Of a stretch of 64,000 nucleotides of DNA, positions 25,395-35,486 are shown one piece after another. The DNA is from Neobacillus sp. CF12 (GTDB lineage: Bacteria; Bacillota; Bacilli; Bacillales; Cytobacillaceae). Each line of letters opens with the position of its first letter. The stretch's first letter is position 1. The stretch covers positions 2,350,501 to 2,414,500 of the forward strand of contig NZ_JAUCEU010000007.1 in the NCBI RefSeq assembly GCF_030348765.1. Reading direction: 5' to 3'. Below the pieces are notes generated by a model that searched no databases, was not told the origin of the DNA, and saw nothing but the letters and a program-made list of their open reading frames with translations. The position numbers were made by a program, and so were the translations under genes.

Positions 25395-26962
25395 ATGTTT
25401 AAAGATTATAACATGAATCAACTGATTTTACCTTTAGATTTAGAAGTTAATTTACAAGAAATGATATTGCTTTTTCCATTCATCATTTAGTCGAAAGCAT
25501 TCCTAATAGAGCCTTCGACTCTTTCTTACGTCATACAGGTTGTCCTGCCCATCATCCACGCATGATGCTTAAAATTATTTTATGTGGTTACAAACAATCC
25601 GCTTTCTCGGGCAGAAAAATTGAGGGTCTTGTGAAAGATAGTATGCGTATGATGTGGCTAGCCCAAGGCTATGAGCCAAGTTACCGAACAATCAATCGTT
25701 ACCGTGTACATCCAGAAATGAAAGAATTGATTCGTCAATGTTTTTTATTCAGTTTCGCTGTCAACTTGTGCAAGAAAAGCTAATCGATCAGGAAGCGATT
25801 GTTATTGATGGTACAAATATCGAAGCGAACGCTAATAAATTAACCTTTGTATGGAAGAAATCCGTTAAAAAATATAATTCGAATCTGGTGGAGAAGTCGA
25901 ATCAGCTATACAGTGAGCTGCTTGAAAAACAAATCATCCCTGAAATGACACGAGAAAATGACGAACAACTTTCAATTGAAGAACTATCTCAAATCACTGA
26001 AAAGCTAGAGGAAGTCATTGAAAAATATACGGAAAAAATCGAGAATTCTAGTGATGTCAATGAACGCAAAAAATTGCGTAGCGAACGAAAAAACCTAAAC
26101 AAATATTGAAACAGGTTTATGAACGGATTGAACGAAAGCAGAAATATCAAAAAGACTTCGAGATATTTGGTACACTGAATAGCTATTCAAAAACAGACCA
26201 CGATGCGACATTCATGCGAATGAAGGATGACTATATGCAAAATGGACAATTAAAGCCTGGTTATAATCTTCAAATAGCGTCCGAAGGACAATATACACTT
26301 GCCTACGGCATTTTTTCTAATCCAACGGATACAAAAACACTTACGCCATTTCTTCATCAAATTGAAGAACAGTACTTTTCATTACCTGAACATATCTTCG
26401 CGGATGCCGGCTATGGCAGTGAACAAAATTACGATGATATTTTAACTAAGCGCAAACGTACACCGCTAATTACATATGGTTATTACTTGAATGAACAAAA
26501 GAAAAAGTTTAAAAAGGATCCGTATAGAACGAGCAATTGGATGTACGATGAAGAAAGCGATGCCTTTACTTGTCCGAACGGACAGAAAGTGCCGTTTAAA
26601 TATAATTCGAATCGAGCAGACAAAACAGGTTTCCAGCGTACGTTTAAAATTTATGAATGTGAGGACTGTACGGATTGTCCATTTCGAATAAGTTGTACAA
26701 ATGCGCAAGAAGGAAAAAACCGTAAGCTGATGGTATATGAGAAGTGGGAACAACTAAAAGAATATATAAGTGAAAAGCTTTTAGAAGAAAAAACAGGTGC
26801 TATTTATCGTCAACGTAAAATTGACGTGGAGCAATTTTTGGATTTCTGAATGCTAATTTTGGTTTCACTCGATTTTCTGTATGTGGAAAATTGAAAGTTG
26901 AAAACGATATCGGTCTAGCATTAATGGTCGTATGCTTAAGAAAATATACGGCTAGATCGTAA
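25395..26962 (+). pseudogene. IS1182-family transposase with four frameshifts
   Basis: ATG 25395 opens MFKDYNMNQLILPLDLEVNL. Four frame breaks follow, each repairable by adding one base: after QE near 25465, in the T run near 25742, at KYLKQVYE near 26107, and at VEPIFGFL near 26826. The repaired product has the catalytic-core context DGTNIEANAN, FADAGYGSEQ and the Cys cluster CEDCTDCPF, and ends in RKYTARS. Four separate losses in one gene argue for an inactive copy, or for uncorrected sequence errors in a multi-copy element. Confidence 0.85.
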
Positions 26963-26990
26963 GATCCTGTCCGTATATATGTGAAATAAA

Positions 26991-27033
26991 ATGAAAAAAG
27001 TGAAATCAACGATGCCGATTTCACTTTTTTCAT
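26991..27033. terminator. Hairpin at the right end of the IS
   Basis: ATGAAAAAAGTGAAATC and GATTTCACTTTTTTCAT pair perfectly around a 9-base loop. A-runs and T-runs at the arm ends allow termination in both directions. Confidence 0.8.
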
Positions 27034-27074
27034 TTATAGAAGCTAGTTATGTCCCAGCCTCTTTTGGACCGTAT

Positions 27075-28469
27075 TTAATTGACTTTCTTAACCGCTGGAA
27101 TTATATAAGTTCCATCTAAAACCGATTTACCACCATTATACAAACGCATCATTAAATAGAAGTCATCTTCAGGAGCAGGTAGCCAATTTGATTCATTTCC
27201 AACTGGAGCATGATCCTGAATATAAATATCTAATGAACCATCATGATTATATTTTATTCCATTCGTTTGATCCCCAATTGAATATCTGTTAATTGAGTTG
27301 TCAACAAAGAAATAGTCCATTTTATATAAAGTAATTGAGAAAAATGCTTTAACATCTGGTAACTCACCTTTCTCAAAATGTAATACATACTTATTTTGTC
27401 CATTTAATTGAGTTTGAGTGTCGTCACCATAAGTAACAGTATATCTAGCTTCTTCTTTTGGTAATCCAGGTAAGCCAGCATTCGTGATGACAGCTCTAGT
27501 AAAGTAATCATGGCCATATTTACCTTGATTTGCAGGTGAATATGTCCATGATTTCGGTCTGAATTTATTCGTGATTGCAGTAAGTGCGTCATCAAATCCA
27601 CGCTTAATTTGTTCTTCATATTGCTTACTCATGCCATTTGGATTATTTAATCCTAACATTGTGAATTGGTCTTGTAATAGTTTTTCATCTTTTGGTGCTG
27701 GGTATTTTTTAATTAATTTATTATATTCATTAATAAATTGCGTTGGTGTTAACTTTTCAACTGGATTGATTGTTAAAAACATATCTCGTGGTTCAGAAAC
27801 GACTGGATTTTTTCCATTTAATGTCTTCACATTAAACTTTTTATTTAACTCATATACAGTATTTTGGTTTTCTCCTGGGTATACAAGTGTTCGAATAAGT
27901 AACCAAACCGTACTAGTAGGGGCTTTAATTACTTTTACACCTTTTGGCGTTTTTCCCTTCCAATTCGGACCGACAACTACAAACTCATTTGCTTTTGTAC
28001 CAGTTGTTCGTTTACCTACTGTTGTGAAGATGTTATCCCACATATCTACAAACGATGCAGAATAATATCTTCCATTTGTATCTGGTGTATTAAATACTAG
28101 TGGACCCATTGATAAATCAAGATAAGTAGAACTATAAAGAGTATCTTGATTTGGTGCCACAACATTTCGATCTTTTGCTGTCAATAATCGCTCTTGCGGT
28201 ACAAAACGATTCATTTGAATTGTTTTTTTATCTCCTTCAGAATAAGAAATCAATTGTCTTGTTCTTTCTAAAACAAGTAATGGATACGCATATGTGTAAG
28301 CAGTTACTGCTTGACAATAAACATAATTATCAAAAGGATTAACTACCAGTTCAGAAATCGGTGTTGCAGTTTCAGCTTTCGCAGAATTTATCGTATCATT
28401 ATTTGAATTAAAAGGCATTGTTGCTAATGAAGTTGCAATTGATGGAATCAATAATTTCTTTCTTTTCAT
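27075..28469 (-). CDS. Secreted DUF1254/DUF1214 protein
   Basis: This 464-residue protein has an N-terminal signal peptide (KRKKLLIPSIATSLATMPF) and the DUF1254 motifs DTLYSSTYLDLSMGP, RYYSASFVDMWDN and VVGPNWKGKTPKGV. The C-terminal DUF1214 part has INRYSIGDQTNG and LDIYIQ. AGAGGAG precedes the ATG. The biochemical role of the family is unknown. A close paralogue is encoded at 44424-45851, so the two copies bracket the catabolic region between them. The 3' end lies 10 bases from the IS element. Confidence 0.85.
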   Translation of the reverse strand: MKRKKLLIPSIATSLATMPFNSNNDTINSAKAETATPISELVVNPFDNYVYCQAVTAYTYAYPLLVLERTRQLISYSEGDKKTIQMNRFVPQERLLTAKDRNVVAPNQDTLYSSTYLDLSMGPLVFNTPDTNGRYYSASFVDMWDNIFTTVGKRTTGTKANEFVVVGPNWKGKTPKGVKVIKAPTSTVWLLIRTLVYPGENQNTVYELNKKFNVKTLNGKNPVVSEPRDMFLTINPVEKLTPTQFINEYNKLIKKYPAPKDEKLLQDQFTMLGLNNPNGMSKQYEEQIKRGFDDALTAITNKFRPKSWTYSPANQGKYGHDYFTRAVITNAGLPGLPKEEARYTVTYGDDTQTQLNGQNKYVLHFEKGELPDVKAFFSITLYKMDYFFVDNSINRYSIGDQTNGIKYNHDGSLDIYIQDHAPVGNESNWLPAPEDDFYLMMRLYNGGKSVLDGTYIIPAVKKVN

Positions 28470-28611
28470 TAAACTTTAACTCCTCTCAAGATAAATGAAT
28501 TAATTGAATGCTACATTTTCATACTATTTTTTTCCATTTACCCCTTATTAGTTTATAAGGTAGTAGACATATCTCAAGAGAATGAAAATTCAGATAATAG
28601 CGCATAAATAA

Positions 28612-30126
28612 TTACTTACTCCCAACAGATGAACGTAAGGATCTTCTTAAAATTTTTCCTGTACTATTCTTAGGAAGTTCTGATAACATCTCAATTTCTC
28701 TCGGATGCTTGTACTTTGCTAATCTTTCTTTAGCAAATAACATGATTTCTTCAACCGAAACAGATTGATCGTTACATACGACAAAAGCTTTTACGCTCTC
28801 ACCAAAATTACTATCTGGTGTTCCAATAACAGCTGCTTCTACTACCGCAGGATGTTGATACAATACTTCCTCAACCTCTCTTGGATAAACATTATAACCA
28901 CCGACGATAATTAAATCCTTTATTCGGTCAACGATATAGAGATAACCATCTTCGTCCATTTTTGCTAAGTCCCCAGTATAAAACCAGCCATCTTTTAAAG
29001 AAGCGAACGTAGCCTCTGGCATTTCTAAATAACCTTGCATTACATTCGGTCCTTGAACAACTAATTCTCCTATTTCACCAATAGGAACTTCCAACCCATT
29101 TGGATCAACTACTTTATTAATAACGCTAGGAATGTTTAAGCCAATTGACCCAGCTTTTCTAACTCCCTTTAAAGGATTAAATGCAGTGACAGGAGCCGTT
29201 TCAGATAATCCATATCCTTCTAAAATATCAACCTTATATTTTTCTTGGAAACGAATAAGAAGTTCAACAGGTAATGATGCCCCACCTGAAAAACATGCAC
29301 GGATTGATGAAAAGTCATCAGAGGTAGCATTAGATAATTGCAATAAAAAGCTATACATTGTCGGAACACCTGCAAACAAAGTTGCCTTGCTTCTTACAAT
29401 TGTATTTACGACTTCAGTAGGGTTGAATTTAGGAACTATAAAAATATGTGCACCACTTTTAATTGGCGTATTGATACAAACTGTCATACAAAACACATGA
29501 AACATTGGTAAAACAGCAATAATTCGATCATCTTCAGTAAACTCAACAAGTTCAGCAAAAGATTCTGCATTTGAAGCCATATTTCGATGAGAAAGCATCG
29601 CTCCTTTTGGTCGACCTGTTGTGCCAGAAGTGTATAAAACAACAGCAAGATCATTTTCATGAATAGATGGTGCTTCAAATTGATTTGTAGAATTCTGAAG
29701 AAGTTGTTCCCAGCTAAACTCAGTTTCTAGTGATTCAGTGTAAAATACCATTTCCAAATTCTCTAATTGACTAGTTAAAGAAGTTAAAGTTGATTTTAAA
29801 GCATGATTAGCAATTATTGCCTTAGCTTTACTATTCGAAAGAATATATGAGATTTCTCCAGAAGTAAAAATCGGATTTATTGGTACAACCAATGCACCAG
29901 CTCGAAGTATCCCATAGTAAGCTGTTATAAATTCTGGACAGTTACCAAGTAGTAATGCTACTCGATCACCTTTTCTAATGCCTTTTGCATATAATCCTGA
30001 TGCAACATTATCAACCATTGAATCTAGTTCTTGATAAGTTACACTTTGATCTAAAAATGTAAATGCATAACGATAAGGATAATTCGCTGCACTATGCTTT
30101 AAATTATCATTTAAATTGCAACTCAT
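28612..30126 (-). CDS. Acyl-CoA synthetase / AMP-dependent ligase
   Basis: This 504-residue ligase has the P-loop YTSGTTGRPKG (about 166-176), GYGLSET, YTGDLAKMDEDGY, DRIKDLIIVGGYNVYPREVE and the adenylation lysine in NSTGKILRR near the C-terminus. The full length fits the FadD and 4-coumarate-CoA-ligase type. It is the last gene of the - strand catabolic set with the MFS carrier, sulfatase and SDRs, where it would activate an organic acid product with CoA. It could also be a general medium- or long-chain fatty acid ligase. Confidence 0.88.
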   Translation of the reverse strand: MSCNLNDNLKHSAANYPYRYAFTFLDQSVTYQELDSMVDNVASGLYAKGIRKGDRVALLLGNCPEFITAYYGILRAGALVVPINPIFTSGEISYILSNSKAKAIIANHALKSTLTSLTSQLENLEMVFYTESLETEFSWEQLLQNSTNQFEAPSIHENDLAVVLYTSGTTGRPKGAMLSHRNMASNAESFAELVEFTEDDRIIAVLPMFHVFCMTVCINTPIKSGAHIFIVPKFNPTEVVNTIVRSKATLFAGVPTMYSFLLQLSNATSDDFSSIRACFSGGASLPVELLIRFQEKYKVDILEGYGLSETAPVTAFNPLKGVRKAGSIGLNIPSVINKVVDPNGLEVPIGEIGELVVQGPNVMQGYLEMPEATFASLKDGWFYTGDLAKMDEDGYLYIVDRIKDLIIVGGYNVYPREVEEVLYQHPAVVEAAVIGTPDSNFGESVKAFVVCNDQSVSVEEIMLFAKERLAKYKHPREIEMLSELPKNSTGKILRRSLRSSVGSK

Positions 30127-30324
30127 GATTATCTCTCCTTTTTATTTAAATAGAATTATATACAGTATTTAAACGCCCACAGGAAACTCTGAAGAGAAAA
30201 CACTTTTGTTAATTTCATCTATCCATTGCTCTCCCCAAGCTTGAGTAAATACTTAATAATCCCATTTTCAATTCCCTTTTAATTATTTGATATTTAATCA
30301 TCCTAGATAACATTAGATTAATAT

Positions 30325-31593
30325 TTAGATTTGTTTTGTTTCCGTAAAATGGATGCCTTTAATGTTCTGTGCTAATGGTCTGTCAGGTTTGGCAAATATA
30401 GCAAATAAAATACTACTGACAAGTAAGATCGCTGAAGTACATATTATTGTATAGTTGAATCCTCTCAAAGTATTATTTCCTGCCATTTCTATAAGGTAAC
30501 CGCAGACTAGCGGACCTACAATACCTGACATATTCATAAAAGAAGTTCCAAGGCTAGCCATCAGCCCGCGTCTCTCGGGAAGTAAACTCATCATGATAAC
30601 AGGTCCTATACTTAGTGTGGTTGTTGATAATCCCACTGCCAGGCCCAATATTGCAATCACCATTCCAGGTGTTTGAACAAGAGTGGCGAAGAAAAGCAAA
30701 AACGCACTTATTATTTGTAACGATGCCGCATATATGACACGAGAAGAACGCAAATTATTTGATTTCTTAAATAGCTTATCAGACCAAATAGAAGCACAAA
30801 TGGATACAACCATGTTAATGAGACCGATTGTTAATATAGCTAATCCCATTTTCGTTTGCGACAAATTTATTGCCTTTACCAAATAGACAGGTAGCCATAC
30901 TGAAACCCATACAACCAACCAAAAACATCCAAATAGATTGAGTAAAGTAAAAATTAAAGTAGGAGAGAATAAAATCGGTCTAAACTCTGACCATTTAAGT
31001 TTTTCAACAGCCAATCTCATTTCTGTGGATTCAACTGTAGTCTTTGATTTATCTTTTACAAATACCCATACAAGAACCCAAATTAGACTCACTACCCCTA
31101 AAGCTACAAATGAAATTCGCCAGCCATAGGTTTGATTTACGTGGACCAACACGGGGGTCAGTACCATTGCGCCGACCATCGCACCTGCATTGGAAATAGA
31201 AATGGCCATTCCACGAGATTCTGGTGGAAATACTCTGCTTATATGACTAATACCAACCGGACCAAATGGACCCTCAAATACACCAAGCAATACTCGATAA
31301 AGGAGTAGAAACGCGAAACTCGTTATGAAAAAGGTGCCAAATTGCAAAACCGTCCAAGCAATCAATAGAATCCCTAACATTTTTTTGGTACCGATTTTAT
31401 CAGACCAAGCACCTCCGATTACACCAGATACAGCAAAGAACCAAAAAAATATGCTTCCGAGTAAACCGTATTGAACATAGGAGAGGTTAAAATCCTTTAT
31501 GATATAAACAGATGCGACACTTGTGGAAGATTTATCTGCAAAGTTTATTAGTGTTGCTATTACCAACATAACTAAGATTACCCAGCGATTCAT
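30325..31593 (-). CDS. MFS transporter, anion:cation symporter type
   Basis: This 422-residue carrier has 12 membrane segments, the motif GGAWSDKIGTKK between segments 2 and 3, and INFADKSSTSVAS in the first segment, as in the ACS family (hexuronate, glucarate, 4-hydroxyphenylacetate). The start is ATG 31593, preceded by AGAGGAG; GTG 31602 is less likely. It lies next to a cytoplasmic sulfatase, so it may import the sulfate ester or another organic anion. The substrate is inferred from context only. Confidence 0.85.
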   Translation of the reverse strand: MNRWVILVMLVIATLINFADKSSTSVASVYIIKDFNLSYVQYGLLGSIFFWFFAVSGVIGGAWSDKIGTKKMLGILLIAWTVLQFGTFFITSFAFLLLYRVLLGVFEGPFGPVGISHISRVFPPESRGMAISISNAGAMVGAMVLTPVLVHVNQTYGWRISFVALGVVSLIWVLVWVFVKDKSKTTVESTEMRLAVEKLKWSEFRPILFSPTLIFTLLNLFGCFWLVVWVSVWLPVYLVKAINLSQTKMGLAILTIGLINMVVSICASIWSDKLFKKSNNLRSSRVIYAASLQIISAFLLFFATLVQTPGMVIAILGLAVGLSTTTLSIGPVIMMSLLPERRGLMASLGTSFMNMSGIVGPLVCGYLIEMAGNNTLRGFNYTIICTSAILLVSSILFAIFAKPDRPLAQNIKGIHFTETKQI

Positions 31594-31694
31594 GAAAACC
31601 ACTCCTCTACAATTTGTTTTTCCTTACCTCATTTTTTAAAATTTCAATCAAGAAAGCAAGGCCAAGCCATACTTTCTTTTCATCTAATTACAAT

Positions 31695-33815
31695 CTAATC
31701 TTTTTGCAAAATAAACTCGACCTTTTGAAAGTTCCCTGAAAATGCGAAGTCTCCCATGTCAGCATAGTTTTTACTTACAGGTAAATATGCATCTCGTCCC
31801 ACATCTAACCCCTCAATCGAAATAAAAAATGGTAAGGTTCTTGGCAAATCAACTTCTCCAACCTGATGATTATCGATAAAAAGACTTCCTTTCCCTTGTA
31901 ACAGACCTGTTTTTGAAAAATCATAATGTACCGTTGATTTTCCAACTGGGACCTCTAGATTGGATTCGATTTTATAGACATTCCCAACATAATTATACTC
32001 ATAAAATAAACGGTTATTTTGAATATACAATGTATATCCACTGTATTGATTTCCGTGAGCAATTAATACACCCTCGCTGTCTTTACTTGGACGTTCTATC
32101 GGTACAGTGATCGTGTAAGAACAGTTAAAAATAGGCGGCGCTGCTAGATTATGGCTCATGCCTGGATAATACGTAAACTCTGTACGAGATCTTACCTTAT
32201 CATCAGGGGAGACGTAAGCAAATAATTCAATCGATTTATCGACCATTGGAAGAGCACCATATTCCTCAGCTTCTCTAAACCAGATATCTTGTAATTCAGC
32301 TAGTTTCTCTGGGAATTTTGCAGCTAAATCATTTGTTTGAGAAAAATCATTGTTAGTGTTATACAAGTTCCATTGATCATCTTCAAATGGTGTTCCTTTC
32401 GTATGAAAAGAGATTGCCTTCCAACCTTCATGCCAAATTGCACGCTGAGCTACCATAAGGAAGTATTGAGTTTCCCGCCTTGTCTGAACTTTTGGTTCAT
32501 CAAATGTATACTCCATGCTTACACCATGCAACGGCATTTGCTTAATACCCTTGATTTCTTCAGGAGGACTAATTCCAGCTAAGTCCAGAACTGTCGGGGT
32601 GACATCAATAACATGATGGAACTGATTACGAATAGTCCCAACATCTTTGATTCGATTTGGAAAATGATAAATCAAGGGAACATGAATTCCTCCGTCGAAT
32701 GTTGTTTGCTTATATAATTTAAAAGGTGTATTACTTACTTGAGCCCATCCACGAGGATAGTTAGGTTGTGTATTTGGTCCTCCAATTTCGTCTATTAACG
32801 GTAGAATACTTTCTGCAGTTGTTGGAATTCCGTTAAAATAAGAAGTTTGCTCAAGAATTCCGTCAAACTCTCCCTCCTGGCTGGCGCCATTATCAGAAAG
32901 AAATACAATCATCGTATTATCCAATTGACCTATAGCATCTAGAAAGTCAACGAATCTACCAATTTGTTCATCTGTGTGAGTGAGAAATCCCGCATATGTC
33001 TCTTGAAATCTTTCGAATAGACGCTTTTCATCAGGAGTAAGATTACCCCATTCCTTAACACCAGGGTTGCGTTCCGTAAGCTCTGTATCATTTGGGACAA
33101 TTCCTAATGATTTTTGACGTTCAAGCCTTTCTTCTCTTATTCGATCCCATCCTTTGTTATATGTTCCTTTGTACATATCGATATAACTTTGGGAGACTTG
33201 GTGCGGTGAATGCTGTGCTCCAAAGGCAAGATACATGAAGAACGGTTTCTCTGGAAAAATTGAAGCATGATCAGAAATAAACTTAATTGAATGGTCAACA
33301 AGATCCTCTGAAAGATGATAATCAGGCTTCTTTGGAGGCTCCACATTATGATTATCGTAAACTAAACTAGGATTATATTGATCTGTCATACCTTCTAAAA
33401 ATCCATAATATCGATCAAAACCTTTTCCTAACGGCCAGTTTTGAAAAGGACCAGCCGGTGTTTCTTCATATGTAGGTGTTAAATGCCATTTTCCTACAGC
33501 AAAAGTACTATAATCATTTTCCTTTAAAATTTCCGCTACTGTTCCTGCTGAAGAGCTGATTTTACCGCGTGAACCAGGTACATCAGGACCTAAATCGAAA
33601 TTAGAAAGAAGCCCCATTCCTACAGAATGGTGATTTCGACCGGTCAGTAAGCTTGCTCTCGTGGGGGAACAAAGAGGTGTAACATGGAAGTTATTATAGC
33701 TCAATCCATTTTGTGCTAAACGATCGATATTAGGTGTCTTAATTTCCGAACCGTAGCAGCCTAGGTCAGAAAAACCCATGTCATCAAGGACAATGTATAC
33801 AATATTGTTTTTCAT
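31695..33815 (-). CDS. Arylsulfatase-type sulfatase, Cys type
   Basis: This sulfatase of about 706 residues opens with metal-binding VYIVLDDMGFSDLGCYG and has the formylglycine motif CSPTRASLLTGR. It also has VGKWHL, FLSDNGAS and the calcium/sulfate-binding GGIHVPLIYHFP. The first residue of the motif is Cys, which must be oxidised by the formylglycine-generating enzyme encoded upstream. The start is taken as ATG 33815, 9 bases after AGGAG; ATG 33821 sits too close and the 33965 frame adds an unlikely leader. No signal peptide is present, so it acts in the cytoplasm. The C-terminal part (about 510-706) resembles the beta-sandwich end of large arylsulfatases. Confidence 0.9.
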   Translation of the reverse strand: MKNNIVYIVLDDMGFSDLGCYGSEIKTPNIDRLAQNGLSYNNFHVTPLCSPTRASLLTGRNHHSVGMGLLSNFDLGPDVPGSRGKISSSAGTVAEILKENDYSTFAVGKWHLTPTYEETPAGPFQNWPLGKGFDRYYGFLEGMTDQYNPSLVYDNHNVEPPKKPDYHLSEDLVDHSIKFISDHASIFPEKPFFMYLAFGAQHSPHQVSQSYIDMYKGTYNKGWDRIREERLERQKSLGIVPNDTELTERNPGVKEWGNLTPDEKRLFERFQETYAGFLTHTDEQIGRFVDFLDAIGQLDNTMIVFLSDNGASQEGEFDGILEQTSYFNGIPTTAESILPLIDEIGGPNTQPNYPRGWAQVSNTPFKLYKQTTFDGGIHVPLIYHFPNRIKDVGTIRNQFHHVIDVTPTVLDLAGISPPEEIKGIKQMPLHGVSMEYTFDEPKVQTRRETQYFLMVAQRAIWHEGWKAISFHTKGTPFEDDQWNLYNTNNDFSQTNDLAAKFPEKLAELQDIWFREAEEYGALPMVDKSIELFAYVSPDDKVRSRTEFTYYPGMSHNLAAPPIFNCSYTITVPIERPSKDSEGVLIAHGNQYSGYTLYIQNNRLFYEYNYVGNVYKIESNLEVPVGKSTVHYDFSKTGLLQGKGSLFIDNHQVGEVDLPRTLPFFISIEGLDVGRDAYLPVSKNYADMGDFAFSGNFQKVEFILQKD

Positions 33816-33974
33816 TTTCATAATCTCCTTTAAATCTAAAATAACGAATCTGTTGATAACGCTTACAATTTCAATTTGCAGATTACACCTTGTAAACTTA
33901 CATTCATACTCATCAAAGTTAAAAAAAACTGATATTAAATGAACAATCGTTAAGATCCCTTCCAAAATGAAAAC

Positions 33975-34934
33975 TTAAGCATCTTTAGCGCATCGAAATC
34001 CCATATTTCCAGTAGAACTGTCGGATGTATTGGAACTACGGGCAGCTACTCGATAACGATTACAGTAAGATTCATGACAGAGATAGGAGCCTCCACGAAT
34101 TACCTTTGACGTTCCATTCGGTATACCTTTAGGATTTTCTTTCGTACCATTTACATGATAGGTTGGACTGAACCAATCAGAACACCATTCCCAGACATTT
34201 CCTGAAACATTATATAAGCCATAATTATTAGGTGGAAATGAAAGGGCTGGAGCTGTTCCTTTATAACCATCTAAAACTTGATTTTCATTTGGGAACTGAC
34301 CCTGCCAAATATTTGCATAATGTTGACCGTTTGGGAGTAATTCGTCACCCCAAGCGTATTTTTTTTGTTCTAAACCACCCCGAGCAGCATATTCCCACTC
34401 AGCCTCAGTCGGCAGCCTTTTCCCAGCCCAATTACAATATGCTAAAGCGTCATTCCATGATACATGAATTACAGGATGATCCATTCTATCTTCAAGTGTT
34501 GAATCTGGCCCTTCAGGATGCCTCCAGTTTGCTCCTTCTACAACTAGCCACCAAGGAGTTTGATGAACAAGTTGTGTAACTTTCATTCGTGTTTCACATG
34601 ACACAAGAGAATGAAAGACAAAGGACCAGCAGTATATTTCTGCCTCTGTTCTATACCCTGTATCACATACAAATTCTTCAAACTGAGAATTAGTTACGGT
34701 ACAAGCGTCTATATAGAAAGGATTCACTTTTATTTTACGTATAGGTCCTTCACCATCAGCTATATATCCTTCAGGGTCATCCGTTCCCATTAAAAATTCT
34801 CCACCGGATAGGTAAATCATATTTTTGTTAGTGATTTTATGACAGCTTTTAACAACACTTTTTCCTGAGTTCTGAGATAAGGGTGATTTTCGTTTATTTG
34901 GAGAACAGCACCCGTTCATTTTTTCTAGTTCCAT
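33975..34934 (-). CDS. Formylglycine-generating enzyme
   Basis: This 319-residue sulfatase-maturing oxidase converts the motif Cys of sulfatases to formylglycine with oxygen and copper. It shows YLSGGEFLMGTDDPEG, HPVIHVSWNDALAYCNWAGKRLPTEAEWEYAARGG and NVWEWCSDWF. Both active-site cysteines are present in SYLCHESYC (Cys286, Cys291), as is the ending GNMGFRC. The Cys pair distinguishes it from the many FGE-like proteins that lack it. A Cys-rich N-terminus (GCCSP) precedes the domain. It lies 159 bases upstream of the Cys-type sulfatase on the same strand, an enzyme-substrate pair. Confidence 0.93.
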   Translation of the reverse strand: MELEKMNGCCSPNKRKSPLSQNSGKSVVKSCHKITNKNMIYLSGGEFLMGTDDPEGYIADGEGPIRKIKVNPFYIDACTVTNSQFEEFVCDTGYRTEAEIYCWSFVFHSLVSCETRMKVTQLVHQTPWWLVVEGANWRHPEGPDSTLEDRMDHPVIHVSWNDALAYCNWAGKRLPTEAEWEYAARGGLEQKKYAWGDELLPNGQHYANIWQGQFPNENQVLDGYKGTAPALSFPPNNYGLYNVSGNVWEWCSDWFSPTYHVNGTKENPKGIPNGTSKVIRGGSYLCHESYCNRYRVAARSSNTSDSSTGNMGFRCAKDA

Positions 34935-34989
34935 TTAAATCACTCACTTTAAGAATCATATTGTTGTAACAGGATGCTTGCTTCATTGA

Positions 34990-35382
34990 CTATTTCGTGA
35001 ATAATAAAAAAGAAAGATACATAAAAATCATGAATATTAATAGTGAAAATAGTAAAGAAACAAAAACAATAGATTTGTTAGCAGGAATATAGATGCCTTT
35101 TTGAATTTCTTTTCTTTTCTTTGAATATTGAATGGTTGATAAAACACCTGTAATAAAGCCAACTACACATGCGTAGATGCCAAGAAAGATTACTATTAGA
35201 TTAATATACTTATTTGAACTAAACTTAATCGTAAAATTCAAAGATGTTGTTAAGAATCCCACTCCTGTGATAGATATTGCCGTCCTTATCCAGGCTAAAA
35301 ATGTTCTTTCATTAGCTAAATGCTGTTGTGCATATTTCACGCTTTCTCCATGTAATTCTTGCATCTTTGTTAAAGCTTCCAT
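34990..35382 (-). CDS. YidH-like DUF202 membrane protein
   Basis: This protein of about 130 residues has the DUF202 motif LANERTFLAWIRTAISITGVG followed by three membrane segments. AGGAG lies 7 bases before ATG 35382; ATG 35385 and the frame to 35409 are alternatives. The function of DUF202 proteins is not known. It is located between the FGE gene and an SDR in the same direction and probably shares their transcript. Confidence 0.75.
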   Translation of the reverse strand: MEALTKMQELHGESVKYAQQHLANERTFLAWIRTAISITGVGFLTTSLNFTIKFSSNKYINLIVIFLGIYACVVGFITGVLSTIQYSKKRKEIQKGIYIPANKSIVFVSLLFSLLIFMIFMYLSFLLFTK

Positions 35383-35486
35383 CATTATTCTCCTACTCAT
35401 AACCACCATTGTCTATATTTCTAATTGCAACAAAAGGGATCTCAACTGTAGTTCCCTTTTTAGTTGCCGATACAGAATTGATCAGT

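Larger units (their letters stand above)
25236..27065 (+). mobile_element. IS1182-family insertion sequence, about 1.83 kb
   Basis: The ends are AAAAGAGGATGGGACAAAAC (25236-25255) and, inverted, GTTATGTCCCAGCCTCTTTT (27046-27065), which match at 18 of 20 positions. Each end carries an inward hairpin: 19-bp perfect arms at 25270-25312 and 16-17-bp arms at 26992-27032. The transposase reads left to right and is frameshifted. No clear target duplication is visible. The element sits directly beside the 3' end of a DUF1254 gene. Just outside its left end is a hairpin AGGGTCAG/CTGACCCT (25196-25224). Confidence 0.85.

Noticed and set aside
31695-33965. Sulfatase with a 50-residue N-terminal leader
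   Set aside because: The leader is not a signal peptide, and an AAAGGAG site lies inside it just before the ATG that opens the conserved metal-binding motif.
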